64,000 nucleotides of DNA from Haloplanus sp. CK5-1 (lineage in GTDB: Archaea > Halobacteriota > Halobacteria > Halobacteriales > Haloferacaceae): positions 3,162,001-3,226,000 of the forward strand of contig NZ_CP147505.1 in assembly GCF_037201915.1 (NCBI RefSeq). Reading direction: 5' to 3'. Below the pieces are notes generated by a model. It was given only the letters and a program-made list of their open reading frames with translations. It made no database searches and had not been told where the DNA came from. Below, piece after piece: positions 8,936 through 17,974 of this stretch (the first letter of the stretch is position 1; every line of letters begins with the position of its first letter). A program made the translations under genes and the position numbers.

Positions 8936-9304
8936 ATGGTCCCGCTCCAAGTCGAGTCGGCGACACCCCTCGCCGTCGCTGGCACCGCCGCGCTGTTCGC
9001 GCTGTTCCTGTCGGTGACCGCCCACCTCGCCGCACGGAACGTCCTCGGCGACGTGCCGGTCCGGAACGCCTTCGTCGTCGGACCCCTCCCCGCGGCCATC
9101 GCCGTCGTCGCCGCGGCGCTCGAACTCCCCTCGATTCCCGCTGTCGTCGTCGCCGTCGCCGTCGACGCGACGCTCGTCCGCTTCGTCTACGGCCTCGACC
9201 GACGCCTGACCGCCGGGGTCACCGTCGTCCACGCCGTCGTCAGTGTCATCCTCGGGAGCGTCATCTTCAGCCTCTACGTCCTCGTCCTCTCGGCACCGGG
9301 CTAG
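8936..9304 (+). CDS. Small membrane protein adjacent to tbp
   Basis: A 122-residue protein with about four hydrophobic segments (residues ~12-32, 45-65, 68-85 and 95-118) and no soluble domain. I do not recognise a function. Good coding statistics, a 15-nt spacing after tbp and tail-to-tail overlap with the next minus-strand gene support it as a real gene. Confidence 0.75.
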   Translation: MVPLQVESATPLAVAGTAALFALFLSVTAHLAARNVLGDVPVRNAFVVGPLPAAIAVVAAALELPSIPAVVVAVAVDATLVRFVYGLDRRLTAGVTVVHAVVSVILGSVIFSLYVLVLSAPG

Positions 9305-9525
9305 TCGGCCGCCCGGACGACGCCCCGGACGCTCCGGAGCGAGAGCGTCGCGATCACACAGCCGACACCGAGCGCGACGCCGAGCGTCGCCGCCCCGACG
9401 TCGCCGAGGAGCAACCCCCCAGCGTACGTCAGGAGGCCGAGGGTGGCCCCCGCCGTGAGCAGGCCGTCGAGTGCGTCGATCGGTGACTCGAGCGACGGCA
9501 GCGGGTCCGCGGTGGCGGAGCTCAT
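9301..9525 (-). CDS. Small two-TM membrane protein
   Basis: A 74-residue protein (start MSSATADPL) with two hydrophobic helices, LLTAGATLGLLTYAGGLLLG and AATLGVALGVGCVIATLSL. Its function is unknown. The ATG at 9525 is preferred because the longer frame runs into an AT-rich block (9545-9595) that looks like its promoter. The stop codon overlaps that of the convergent gene. Confidence 0.65.
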   Translation of the reverse strand: MSSATADPLPSLESPIDALDGLLTAGATLGLLTYAGGLLLGDVGAATLGVALGVGCVIATLSLRSVRGVVRAAD

Positions 9526-9659
9526 ACCGTGTGGTTCGGTCTCGAGGCACACGTAATTTGTGTATACATTCATTATGTTTTTCATCTATAATTACGTCCG
9601 AGCCACGAGCGACGCGACACACCGGGGTTGATGTGTGACGACACGGAATCGGTAGACGA

Positions 9660-10382
9660 ATGGCTGGGACACTCGTTCAGGCGCTGTCGTATACGGCGCT
9701 AGCCGTCGTCGCCGCGATGGTCGGCGGCGTCGTCGCGGTGTATCGCGCGCCGGGGCCACAGATGGAGAGCAACGTCCAACACTTCGCGGCGGGCGTCGTC
9801 ACCGCCGCCGTCGCGGCCGAACTGTTGCCGAACGTCCACGAGCGCGCGCCGACGGTGGTGGTCGTCGGCTTCGCCGTCGGCGTCGCGGCGATGCTCGGCG
9901 TCCACCGCCTCAGCAAACTCCTGGAGAAGCGCAACTTCGGGGGGAGCTTCGCCGGCGCGGCCGGCCTCCTCATCGTCGTCAGCATCGACATGCTCATCGA
10001 CGGGGTACTCATCGGCGTCACCTTCCTCGCGGAGCCGTCGACGGGGGTCATCATCGCCGTGGCGCTGGCCATCGAGGTGTTGTTCCTCGGCGTCACGGGC
10101 GTCGTCGTCCTGCCGGAAGACATGAGCACGCCCCGAAAGCTCGCGGTCCCGGCGGCCTTTGGCCTCCTGCTGACGACTGGCGTCACCGTCGGCGTCCTCG
10201 CACTCGACGGCGTGACGGGTGCCCCCATAGCGCTCATCCTCGCCTTCGGCGCGGCGGCTCTACTGTATCTCGTCACCGAGGAACTGTTGGTCAAGGCACA
10301 GAAAGTGGCCGAAACGCCGACGTCGACGACGCTGTTTTTCGTCGGCTTCCTCTCGATTTTTCTGCTGGACATGCTGCACTGA
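9660..10382 (+). CDS. ZIP-family metal ion transporter
   Basis: A 240-residue membrane protein with about eight TM helices. The stretch HFAAGVVTAAVAAELLP and the later SIDMLIDGVLIGVTF correspond to the metal-binding transmembrane segments of ZIP/GufA-like permeases, where Asp and Glu replace some of the usual His residues. The likely role is divalent metal (zinc-type) movement across the cytoplasmic membrane; substrate and direction cannot be read from sequence. It stands alone, with an AT-rich promoter region at 9545-9600. Confidence 0.82.
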   Translation: MAGTLVQALSYTALAVVAAMVGGVVAVYRAPGPQMESNVQHFAAGVVTAAVAAELLPNVHERAPTVVVVGFAVGVAAMLGVHRLSKLLEKRNFGGSFAGAAGLLIVVSIDMLIDGVLIGVTFLAEPSTGVIIAVALAIEVLFLGVTGVVVLPEDMSTPRKLAVPAAFGLLLTTGVTVGVLALDGVTGAPIALILAFGAAALLYLVTEELLVKAQKVAETPTSTTLFFVGFLSIFLLDMLH

Positions 10383-10473
10383 GGTCGGGGCTACCGGTCG
10401 GACAGGCAACCGACGCGGGGCCCACCTCGACGGGGGCGTTCGAACCCGCGGCACTACTCCGAGCGGGATCCGC

Positions 10474-11286
10474 TCACCCGACGACGGCGAACAGCAGCAG
10501 GTTGTGGACGCCGGGGCCGAGTCCGACGGCGGCGACGAACCCGAGAAGGAGTCGGCCCTCGGTCGGCGCTTCACGCACCGTCTCCGCGAGGGCGACGACG
10601 ACGGCCCCGGCGACGGCGAGTTTCACGAGGACGAACAGCCAGCCGCTCCCGACGAGCGGGGCGGTCGGGAGTCCGGCCGCGAACTCGATGACCAGTCGGG
10701 AGAGCGGCGTCCGCTCGCCGAACCCCAAGAGGTCGACGCCGACGGCCGTCGAGACGCCATCGAGGGCGTGGGCGGCGATAGCGAGGAGGCCGACCCGTCC
10801 CGTGACCGAGACGCCGGGGCGGGCCCGCCGGACCAGCACCCACGTCGCCGCGGTGACGACGGCCGCGACGACGAGGATGCCGAGGACGGGAGCGAGCGCG
10901 AGCGACCCCCTATCGGCGCCGACGGCGAGGGTCGCGGCGACGGCGGGGAGGACTGCGAGGCCGCCGACGATCCCGAGTCGTCGTGCGGTCCGAGCGGCCT
11001 CGCCTCGGTCGACGGCGAGCCACGTCGCTCCCGCGACGGTGGCGACGGTGAGGTACACGGACGGCGTTCCGGCCAGCGGGCGGACCGCGGCCGGGAGCGC
11101 CTCGACGACGTAGAGGACGTGCAGGGCGGAGCCGAGACCGATCCACGGGACGAGCGCGAGGACGGTCCGCTCGGTCACCGCCGGGCGTCGCCGGACGAGG
11201 AGCCAACCCACGGCGGCGAGGCCCACGAGAAGGGCCAGCAGGTAGGGCAGCGGCGGCAGGGCGAATCCCGCAGGGAGGATTGCCAT
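10474..11286 (-). CDS. DUF63 family membrane protein
   Basis: A 270-residue polytopic protein with about seven TM helices. It has the DUF63-type pattern: an N-terminal helix pair, [29 protein letters not shown] in the middle and a C-terminal [15 protein letters not shown]63 is an archaeal family of unknown function. It is divergent from deoC with a gap of about 60 bp. The ATG at 11286 (MAILPAGF) starts just before the first TM helix. Confidence 0.8.
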   Translation of the reverse strand: MAILPAGFALPPLPYLLALLVGLAAVGWLLVRRRPAVTERTVLALVPWIGLGSALHVLYVVEALPAAVRPLAGTPSVYLTVATVAGATWLAVDRGEAARTARRLGIVGGLAVLPAVAATLAVGADRGSLALAPVLGILVVAAVVTAATWVLVRRARPGVSVTGRVGLLAIAAHALDGVSTAVGVDLLGFGERTPLSRLVIEFAAGLPTAPLVGSGWLFVLVKLAVAGAVVVALAETVREAPTEGRLLLGFVAAVGLGPGVHNLLLFAVVG

Positions 11287-11345
11287 GGGGGATGGGCGGT
11301 GGGTCGGCGGGAAAGCCTTACGCTCCGAGGGCGCGAGGGGCCGGT

Positions 11346-11987
11346 ATGGAGCGCCACGAGTTCGCTGCCCGCGTCGACCACACCGTCCTCGGACCGGAGA
11401 CGACGCCGGCGGACGCACGTCGAGTCGTCGCCGAGGCGGAGGCGTACGGCACGAACGCCTGTGTCCCACCGTGTTACGTCGCCGAGGTCGCAGACGACGC
11501 CGACGATGCCGGGGTGACGACCGTGACCGTGATCGGCTTCCCCCACGGTCAGCACGCCCCCGAGGTGAAACGCGAGGAGGCGGTCGCCGCCTGGCAGGAC
11601 GGCGCGGACGAACTCGACGTCGTGGTGAACGTCGGCCGGTTGAAAGCCGGTGCGGGCGACGCCGTCGCCGACGAACTGGCCGAACTCGTGGCGGCGGTGC
11701 CGACGCCGGTGAAGGTGATCGTCGAGGCGCCGCTGCTCACCGACGGGGAGAAACGCCGGGCGGCGGAGGCGGCCATCGAAGCCGACGCCGACTACCTCAA
11801 GACCGGAACCGGCTTTTCGGGACCGGCGACGGTCGCGGACGTGGAACTGCTCGCGGAGTACCTCCCCGTGAAGGCCAGCGGCGGGATCGGTACGTACGCC
11901 GAGGCACGGTCGATGCTCGCGGCCGGGGCCGAACGGATCGGCGCGTCCGCCGGCGTCGCCCTCGTCGAGGGGTTCGACTCGGCGTAG
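11346..11987 (+). CDS. deoC: Deoxyribose-phosphate aldolase
   Basis: A 213-residue class I aldolase cleaving 2-deoxyribose-5-phosphate to glyceraldehyde-3-phosphate and acetaldehyde. The Schiff-base lysine is in YLKTGTGF (K152), the catalytic relay lies in [12 protein letters not shown] (D91, K100), and the phosphate loop SGGIGTY is near the C-terminus. The length is typical. The start ATG at 11346 follows a short leader. The next gene begins 56 nt downstream on the same strand. Confidence 0.95.
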   Translation: MERHEFAARVDHTVLGPETTPADARRVVAEAEAYGTNACVPPCYVAEVADDADDAGVTTVTVIGFPHGQHAPEVKREEAVAAWQDGADELDVVVNVGRLKAGAGDAVADELAELVAAVPTPVKVIVEAPLLTDGEKRRAAEAAIEADADYLKTGTGFSGPATVADVELLAEYLPVKASGGIGTYAEARSMLAAGAERIGASAGVALVEGFDSA

Positions 11988-12043
11988 TTCCGTCCCGGAC
12001 CGTCGCGCTTTTCTCCGCGTGCGCGCAAGCACCGACAACCGAG

Positions 12044-13300
12044 ATGGCTCGCTACCACATCGAGACGTACGGGTGTACGGCCAACCGCGGCGAGAGCCGG
12101 TCGATCGAGCGCCGCCTGCGCGACGGCGGCCACCGCCCCGCCGACGGCCCGGCCGAGGCCGACGTGGCCATCCTCAACACCTGTACCGTCGTCGAGAAGA
12201 CGGAGCGAAACATGCTCCGGCGGGCCGAGGAACTCGAAGCCGAGGCGGGCGACCTCGTCGTCACCGGCTGTATGGCGCTCGCACAGGGCGAGGAGTTCGC
12301 CGACGCGGGCGTCGACGCCGACGTGGTCCACTGGGAGGACGTGCCCGCGGCGGCGATGAACGGCGAGTGCCCCACCACCACGCCGGACGCCGAACCGATC
12401 CTCGACGGCGTGATCGGTATCCTCCCCATCGCCCGGGGCTGTATGAGCGACTGCTCGTACTGCATCACCAAGCGGGCGACCGGACGGATCGACTCCCCGC
12501 CGGTCGAGGAGAACGTCGAGAAGGCCCGCGCACTCGTCCACGCCGGGGCGAAGGAGATCCGCATCACCGGTCAGGACACCGGCGTCTACGGCTGGGACCG
12601 CAACCAAGGTGAGAGCCTCCTCCCCGACCTCCTCGACCGGATCTGCGACATCGACGGCGACTTCCGGGTCCGGGTCGGCATGGCCAACCCGAAGGGCGTC
12701 CACGGCGTCCGGGACGAACTCGCCGACGTGTTCGCCGACAACGAGGAGCTCTACAACTTCCTGCACGCCCCCGTCCAGTCCGGATCCGACGACGTACTGG
12801 CCGACATGCGCCGCCAACACGAGGTCGACGAGTTTCTGGAGGTCGTCGACACCTTCGACGACCGGCTCGACGAGTGGACGCTCTCGACGGACTTCATCGT
12901 CGGCTTCCCCACCGAGACCGACGCCGACCACGAGATGAGCATGGACCTCCTGCGGGAGGTGCGCCCCGAGAAGATCAACGTCACCCGCTTCTCGAAGCGG
13001 CCGGGCACCGACGCGGCCGACATGAAGGGACTGGGCGGGACGGTCAAGAAGGAGCGCTCGAAGGCGATGTCGGCGCTGAAACGCGAGGTGGTGGCCGAGG
13101 CCCACGAGTCGATGGTGGGCGAGCGTCGCGAAGTCCTGGCGGTTCGCCCGGGCACCGGCGACTCCGTGAAGTGTCGCGACGGCGCGTACCGGCAGGTGAT
13201 CGTCCAAGATGCGGAGAGCCGTGGCGTCGACCCGGGGAATCGCCTCGACGTCGAGATCACCGCCCACGAGACGATGTACGCCTTCGGTCGGCCGATCTGA
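12044..13300 (+). CDS. tRNA N6-threonylcarbamoyladenosine 2-methylthiotransferase (e-MtaB type)
   Basis: A 418-residue radical-SAM enzyme that adds a methylthio group to t6A37 of tRNAs. An N-terminal UPF0004 domain carries the cluster cysteines C11, C47 and C76. The radical-SAM motif CxxxCxxC is C133, C137 and C140 (CMSDCSYC), and a TRAM domain ends the protein (about 355-418). This layout is the archaeal/eukaryotic CDKAL1-like subgroup. The Sua5 homologue that makes the t6A precursor is also in this window (62.8 kb). Confidence 0.92.
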   Translation: MARYHIETYGCTANRGESRSIERRLRDGGHRPADGPAEADVAILNTCTVVEKTERNMLRRAEELEAEAGDLVVTGCMALAQGEEFADAGVDADVVHWEDVPAAAMNGECPTTTPDAEPILDGVIGILPIARGCMSDCSYCITKRATGRIDSPPVEENVEKARALVHAGAKEIRITGQDTGVYGWDRNQGESLLPDLLDRICDIDGDFRVRVGMANPKGVHGVRDELADVFADNEELYNFLHAPVQSGSDDVLADMRRQHEVDEFLEVVDTFDDRLDEWTLSTDFIVGFPTETDADHEMSMDLLREVRPEKINVTRFSKRPGTDAADMKGLGGTVKKERSKAMSALKREVVAEAHESMVGERREVLAVRPGTGDSVKCRDGAYRQVIVQDAESRGVDPGNRLDVEITAHETMYAFGRPI

Positions 13301-13354
13301 CTCGCCAACTCCGAACCCGACGGCGTTTTCACCGCACACCGACGACGGGCGGGC

Positions 13355-13633
13355 ATGGCCAAGTGGCTCCGGAGCGGTCTCAGGCGGGACATCTGCGTCG
13401 TCGTCGCGAGCGAGGGGTCGCAGACGGCACAGGAGTGCAAGGCTGCGCTCGAATCCCGCTACGACGAGCGACTCGACCCCGCGACCTTCTACGGCGCCTT
13501 AGAGGCGCTGACCGACGCCGGTCACCTCGACAGGACGGTCGAGGGACTCCACGACCGGTGCGAACTCACCGACGCGGGCGAACGGGCGCTCGCCGACCAC
13601 TACGACTGGGTGCGGTCGTCGCTGTCCGATTAG
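13355..13633 (+). CDS. PadR-like winged-helix protein
   Basis: A 92-residue protein with a winged-helix pattern: a recognition-helix region DPATFYGALEALTDAGHLDRT followed by a wing and ELTDAGERALADHYDW. This matches small haloarchaeal PadR-family regulators or related DNA-binding proteins. The target is unknown. It is convergent with the CDF transporter gene and their stop codons overlap. Confidence 0.75.
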   Translation: MAKWLRSGLRRDICVVVASEGSQTAQECKAALESRYDERLDPATFYGALEALTDAGHLDRTVEGLHDRCELTDAGERALADHYDWVRSSLSD

Positions 13634-14547
13634 CGCGCCGTCGTCGACGCCGAGGAGCGGTCGGCGGCGTCCTTCCACTCGCCGAGTCCGGAGGGGTCGA
13701 GGTGGACGTGCACGTCGGAGACGGGTTCGATCTCGCGGACGCGCTCGCGGAGCTCCGTCTCGATGTCGTGGGCCTCCGCCAGCGAGTGGCTCCCGTCGAT
13801 TTCGGCGTGGAACTCCACCTCGATCACGTGGCCGGAGTAGTACGCCACGAAGTCGTGGACCCCGCGGACCTCGGGGTGGGTTCGGATCGCCGTCTCGATC
13901 CGCTCGCGCTCCTCGTCGGGGGGTGCGCTGTCGGAGAGGTACCGCAGGTTCTCCCGCGAGATGTCGATCCCTTGGTAGATGACGAGCAGGCTCACCACCC
14001 CGCCGGCGATCGGGTCGAGGATCGGGTAGCCAAGCGCCATTCCGCCGACGCCGACGAACGCAGCGAGGGTGGTGTAGATGTCGTTCTTGCTGTCGGCGGC
14101 CAGCGCGCGAAGCCCCGGCGAATCGAGTTCGCGATTGACGAGACAGGTGTACCAGTAACAGGCGTAGCGGTCGACGAGCGCGAACAGGAGGCCGGCGACG
14201 AGGATGGCGCTGTACTCGGCCTCGGGGCCGGTGAGCAGGGCGTTCCCCGAGTCGTAGAGGAGTTTCAGGCCGAGGAGGACGAGGACACCGCCGACGAACA
14301 GCGCCGAGAGGGGTTCGAACCGCTCGTGGCCGTGGGGGTGGGAGGCGTCGGGGTCGTCGTAGACGATCCGACCCCAGACGAGGACCACCGCGCTCGCCAG
14401 CAGGTCGGCGACCGAGTGGGCGGCGTCGGCCATGAGCGCCAGACTCCCCGAGAGGACGCCGAGCGTCCCCTCGACGCCGATCTTGAGGACGTTCGAGGCG
14501 ACGTTGACCCACGACGCCTTGAGAAACCCGGTTCGGTCCTCCGTCAT
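13630..14547 (-). CDS. Cation diffusion facilitator (CDF) metal exporter
   Basis: A 305-residue membrane protein with about six TM helices and a C-terminal cytoplasmic ferredoxin-like domain (HPEVRGVHDFVAYYSG ... DVHVHLDPSG). Metal-site residues fit the CDF pattern: ADAAHSVAD in TM2 (D41, H44, D48) and ADSKND in TM5. It probably exports Zn2+, Co2+ or Fe2+ by proton antiport; the metal is not decided by sequence. The ATG at 14547 is used because a longer frame to 14589 adds residues that do not fit the family. Confidence 0.9.
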   Translation of the reverse strand: MTEDRTGFLKASWVNVASNVLKIGVEGTLGVLSGSLALMADAAHSVADLLASAVVLVWGRIVYDDPDASHPHGHERFEPLSALFVGGVLVLLGLKLLYDSGNALLTGPEAEYSAILVAGLLFALVDRYACYWYTCLVNRELDSPGLRALAADSKNDIYTTLAAFVGVGGMALGYPILDPIAGGVVSLLVIYQGIDISRENLRYLSDSAPPDEERERIETAIRTHPEVRGVHDFVAYYSGHVIEVEFHAEIDGSHSLAEAHDIETELRERVREIEPVSDVHVHLDPSGLGEWKDAADRSSASTTAR

Positions 14548-14620
14548 GTGGGTTCGACGAAGGGGCCATGCGCACATAAACGGTGCCATCGAGCGCGTAC
14601 GGGCCGGGTTTCGACGCGGC

Positions 14621-15172
14621 CTACTCCCCGAACGAGAACGCGACCGCGCGGTCGTCGCCCGTCGTCGTCGCCCCGGATCGGGCGGCGAACGCCTCGTGGA
14701 GGCGGTCGTACGTCTCGTCGACGGCCTCGACGATCACCGTCGTGTCCGCGACGACGGGCATGAAGTTGGTGTCACCCGTCCACCGTGGGACGACGTGGGT
14801 GTGGAGGTGGTCGTCGATCGACCCCCCGGCCGCCGACTCGCCGAGGTTGAGGCCGGCGTTGAAGCCGTCGGGGTCGAACGCCTCGCGCATCGCCGCGAAC
14901 GTCCGCTGTTTGAGGCGGGCGTGATCCAGGAGTTCCGCGTCGTCGAGTGTCTCGTAGTCCCCGTCGTGACGGTGCGGGACGACCATGACGTGGCCGGGGT
15001 TGTAGGGGTAGTTGTTCAGGATGACGAACGCGCGGTCGCTCCGGGCGACGATCAGACTCTCCCGGTCGGCGTCGCGGTCGGGCAGGACGCAGAACGGACA
15101 GCCCTCGATGTCGTCCGCGTCCTCGTCGCGGGTGACCCACTCGATCCGCCACGGGGCGAACAGTTGCTCCAT
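14621..15172 (-). CDS. HIT family hydrolase/phosphorylase
   Basis: A 183-residue histidine-triad protein. The triad motif HLHTHV (H122, H124, H126) is present, and an upstream CPFC pair (C25, C28) resembles the zinc site of the Ap4A phosphorylase-like branch. It likely hydrolyses or phosphorolyses nucleoside 5'-phosphate linkages such as Ap4A; the substrate is inferred only. A divergent promoter gap follows at 15173-15350. Confidence 0.88.
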   Translation of the reverse strand: MEQLFAPWRIEWVTRDEDADDIEGCPFCVLPDRDADRESLIVARSDRAFVILNNYPYNPGHVMVVPHRHDGDYETLDDAELLDHARLKQRTFAAMREAFDPDGFNAGLNLGESAAGGSIDDHLHTHVVPRWTGDTNFMPVVADTTVIVEAVDETYDRLHEAFAARSGATTTGDDRAVAFSFGE

Positions 15173-15244
15173 ACAGAGGTCGAGAGAGCCACTGGCTTAT
15201 ATTATCGGCTCTGAGACGGCCGCCGTCTGACGAACGTCGGACGT

Positions 15245-15310
15245 GTGAGTGATTCTCACGGGTGAAAAGTCGGCTAAAGCGAGAGTTAACCGGACTTAAT
15301 CCGGGTTAAC
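15245..15310 (+). promoter_or_regulatory. Two inverted repeats upstream of a small zinc-ribbon gene
   Basis: A perfect 5-bp arm repeat GTGAG-N5-CTCAC lies at 15245-15259. A longer near-perfect palindrome runs from GTTAACCGGA to TCCGGGTTAAC at 15285-15310, with a one-base asymmetry. They lie 43 to 108 nt upstream of the next gene and resemble operators. The cognate factor is unknown. Confidence 0.5.
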
Positions 15311-15352
15311 GGTCGTCGGGGCTTATGCGGTCACCGTCGAGAGGGAGACTTG

Positions 15353-15553
15353 ATGAAGGCGAAACGACCGGATCCAGACGCCACCCTCGAACCGTGCGCC
15401 GACTGCGGACGCGAGACCAGACACGCCGTCCGGGTGGAGATCCGGACGGAGAATCCCGCGTCGTCGAACGCCGCGTTCTCCCGCGAGCCGTATCGGGTCG
15501 CCGTCTGTGGCGTCTGTGAGTCCGAGTCGATCCAGCGGATGAACGACGCCTAG
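15353..15553 (+). CDS. Small zinc-ribbon protein
   Basis: A 66-residue protein with two CxxC knuckles: CADC (C15, C18) and CGVC (C52, C55). Such tiny zinc ribbons are abundant in haloarchaea and usually have no known function. The ATG at 15353 is preceded by GGGAG, a possible ribosome-binding site, and directly by an in-frame TTG. The upstream region holds two operator-like palindromes. The stop codon overlaps that of the convergent map gene. Confidence 0.8.
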   Translation: MKAKRPDPDATLEPCADCGRETRHAVRVEIRTENPASSNAAFSREPYRVAVCGVCESESIQRMNDA

Positions 15554-16440
15554 GTCGTCGTCACTTCACACCCGTCCTCGGTGACGATGAGGGTGTGTTC
15601 GGCCTGACTGACGAGCCGACCGTCCTCCTCTTTCAACACGGGGTAGCCGTGGATCACGTCGTTTTGCTTGAGACGGCGCAGCGCCATCTCCGCTCGTGAA
15701 GCGTCGAGCCACCGGGCGGCGAAGGGAAGGGTGCGGTACTCCTCGGTCACCTGTTCGAGCACCTGCCGGGCCTGCCGGTTGCGGACCGATCGCTCCCGTT
15801 CGAGCCCGTAAATCTCTTCTTTGCTCCCTTCGCCCACCTTCCCGCGGCCGTCGGTGGCGAACGGTTCGATGGCGATCACGTCGCCGACGGCGAGTTCGTG
15901 GCCCCGGTCGACGCCGCGGTTGGGGACGCTCGGCCCCGTGTGGGCGTCCCACTGCTCGACGCCGTGGCCGGAGAGGTTGAGGACGGGCGTGTAGCCATAG
16001 CCCCGAATCACGTCCTCGATCTCACCGCCGATCGTCCCGGTGTCGACGCCGGGGCCGACGGCGTCGACGGCCACGTCGAGGGCCTCCTCGGCGGCCTCGA
16101 CGAGTTCCGGGGTGCCCGAGAGGTCGACCGTCGTCGCGGCGTCGGCGATGTAGCCGTCGACGTGGACGCCGACGTCCAGACAGACCATGCCGTCGTCGAA
16201 CTCGGTGTCGTCGTCGCGGCCCGGCGTCGAGTGGCTGGCCTCCTCGTCGACGCTGATGTTGACCGGGAACGCGGGGCCGTCGGCCAGTTCGTAGATCCGT
16301 TCCTCGGCGTGTTCCGCCACCTCGAGGTGGGTGACGCCCGGTTCGATCATCTCGGCCGCCTCGTCGAGGACGGTCCGCAGCGCCTCGCCCGCCCGGCGAT
16401 ACTTCTCGACGGTCTCGTCGTCGAGGGGTCCTACGCTCAT
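15550..16440 (-). CDS. map: Methionine aminopeptidase, type II
   Basis: A 296-residue metalloprotease removing initiator Met from nascent proteins. Metal ligands are visible as D89 (CLDVGVHVDG), D100 (IADAATT), H159 (LSGHGV), E192 (AIEPF) and a C-terminal Glu in QAEHTLIV. The inserted helical region (about residues 205-270) is the type II feature shared with eukaryotic MetAP2. The ATG at 16440 gives the family length; the frame upstream is not conserved in character. It is divergent from srp54, another nascent-chain factor. Confidence 0.94.
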   Translation of the reverse strand: MSVGPLDDETVEKYRRAGEALRTVLDEAAEMIEPGVTHLEVAEHAEERIYELADGPAFPVNISVDEEASHSTPGRDDDTEFDDGMVCLDVGVHVDGYIADAATTVDLSGTPELVEAAEEALDVAVDAVGPGVDTGTIGGEIEDVIRGYGYTPVLNLSGHGVEQWDAHTGPSVPNRGVDRGHELAVGDVIAIEPFATDGRGKVGEGSKEEIYGLERERSVRNRQARQVLEQVTEEYRTLPFAARWLDASRAEMALRRLKQNDVIHGYPVLKEEDGRLVSQAEHTLIVTEDGCEVTTT

Positions 16441-16545
16441 GGTTCCCGTTGGCGTGAGCCGGGGAAAGAGGTTGCGGGATCGCCGGTCGTCCCGATCCGG
16501 GGTGAACAAGCCTTTACCCGGGCGGGCGCGTAGCGTGGCGCAACG

Positions 16546-17937
16546 ATGGTACTCGACAACCTCGGGAGTTCCCTGCGGGGTACGCTCTCGACGCTACAGG
16601 GGAAGTCCCGCCTCGACGAGGACGACGTCGAGGAGGTCGTCAAGGAGATCCAGCGCTCCTTGCTCCAGGCCGACGTGGACGTGAACCTCGTGATGGAGCT
16701 CTCGGACTCGATCGAGACGCGCGCCCTTGAGGAGGAGCCCCCCGGCGGCACGAGCGCGCGCGATCACGTCCTGAAGATCGTCTACGAGGAACTCGTCGAC
16801 CTGATCGGCGAGTCGACGGAACTCCCGCTCGAACCCCAGACGATCCTGCTCGCGGGACTCCAGGGATCCGGCAAGACCACCTCCGCGGCGAAGATGGCGT
16901 GGTGGTTCTCGAAGAAGGGGCTCCGCCCCGCGGTCATCCAGACCGACACCTTCCGCCCCGGCGCGTACGAACAGGCCGAGCAGATGGCCGACCGCGCCGA
17001 GGTGAGTTTCTACGGCGACCCGGACGGCGACGACCCGGTGCAGATCGCCCGCGACGGCCTCGAAGCGACGAGTGACGCGGACGTCCACATCGTCGACACG
17101 GCGGGGCGACACGCCCTCGAAGACGACCTGATCGCCGAAATCGAGGAGATCGAATCGGCGGTCGACCCCGACCGCTCGCTGCTCGTCCTCGACGCCGCCA
17201 TCGGGCAGGGGGCCAACGAGCAAGCCAGCCAGTTCGACGACGCCATCGGCATCGACGGTGTCGTCATCACGAAACTCGACGGCACCGCGAAGGGTGGCGG
17301 CGCGCTGACCGCCGTCAACGAGACCGACTCCTCCATCGCCTTCCTCGGTACCGGGGAGACGGTCCAGGACGTCGAGCGGTTCGAACCAGACGGCTTCATC
17401 TCCCGGCTGCTCGGGATGGGGGACCTCAAACAGCTCTCGGAGCGCGTCGAGCGTGCGATGGCCGAGACGACCGAGGAGGACGACGACTGGGACCCCCAGG
17501 ACATCATGGACGGGTCCTTTACCCTCAAGGACATGCAAAAGCAGATGGAGGCGATGAACAACATGGGGCCCCTGGATCAGGTGATGGACATGATCCCCGG
17601 GATGGGCGGCGGGCTGATGGACCAACTCCCCGACGACGCCATGGACGTCACCCAAGATCGGATGCGCACCTTCGACGTCGCCATGGACTCGATGACCGAA
17701 GAGGAGTTGGAGAACCCGCGAAGCATCGGCCAGTCCCGCGTCGAGCGCATCGCCCGCGGCAGCGGCGTCGACGAGGAGTCGATCCGCGAACTCCTCGAAC
17801 AGCACAAGATGATGGACCGCACGATCAAACAGTTCCAGGGGATGGGCGACGGCGACATGCAACGCATGATGAAGAAACTCCAGCAGGGCGAGGGCGGCGG
17901 CGGTGGCGGCATGGGCGGGATGGGACCGTTCGGGTAG
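16546..17937 (+). CDS. srp54: Signal recognition particle 54 kDa protein
   Basis: A 463-residue GTPase binding 7S RNA and signal peptides for cotranslational targeting. The domain order is the helical N domain (1-85), the G domain with P-loop [13 protein letters not shown] (104-116), DTAGR and TKLDG motifs, and a Met-rich M domain (about 300-440) containing [16 protein letters not shown] and many MxxM pairs. The tail is Gly/Met-rich ([14 protein letters not shown]). A T-run just after the stop (17942-17948) may serve both as terminator and as the TATA-like box of the next gene. Confidence 0.97.
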   Translation: MVLDNLGSSLRGTLSTLQGKSRLDEDDVEEVVKEIQRSLLQADVDVNLVMELSDSIETRALEEEPPGGTSARDHVLKIVYEELVDLIGESTELPLEPQTILLAGLQGSGKTTSAAKMAWWFSKKGLRPAVIQTDTFRPGAYEQAEQMADRAEVSFYGDPDGDDPVQIARDGLEATSDADVHIVDTAGRHALEDDLIAEIEEIESAVDPDRSLLVLDAAIGQGANEQASQFDDAIGIDGVVITKLDGTAKGGGALTAVNETDSSIAFLGTGETVQDVERFEPDGFISRLLGMGDLKQLSERVERAMAETTEEDDDWDPQDIMDGSFTLKDMQKQMEAMNNMGPLDQVMDMIPGMGGGLMDQLPDDAMDVTQDRMRTFDVAMDSMTEEELENPRSIGQSRVERIARGSGVDEESIRELLEQHKMMDRTIKQFQGMGDGDMQRMMKKLQQGEGGGGGGMGGMGPFG

Positions 17938-17939
17938 GC

Positions 17940-17950
17940 GTATTTTTTTG
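17940..17950 (+). promoter_or_regulatory. T-rich tract: srp54 terminator and MFS promoter box
   Basis: A seven-T run follows the srp54 stop directly and lies about 30 nt upstream of the GTG start of the MFS gene. Its spacing fits a TATA-like box for a leaderless transcript, and a poly-T run is also the typical archaeal terminator. Confidence 0.5.
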
Positions 17951-17974
17951 TGGGAGAGCGCCCCAACGGCTCAC

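Noticed and set aside
10504-11517. 337-codon plus-strand Asp/Arg-rich frame opposite the DUF63 gene
   Set aside because: It is the antisense of a membrane protein with clear TM helices; the charged low-complexity composition is a typical antisense artefact.
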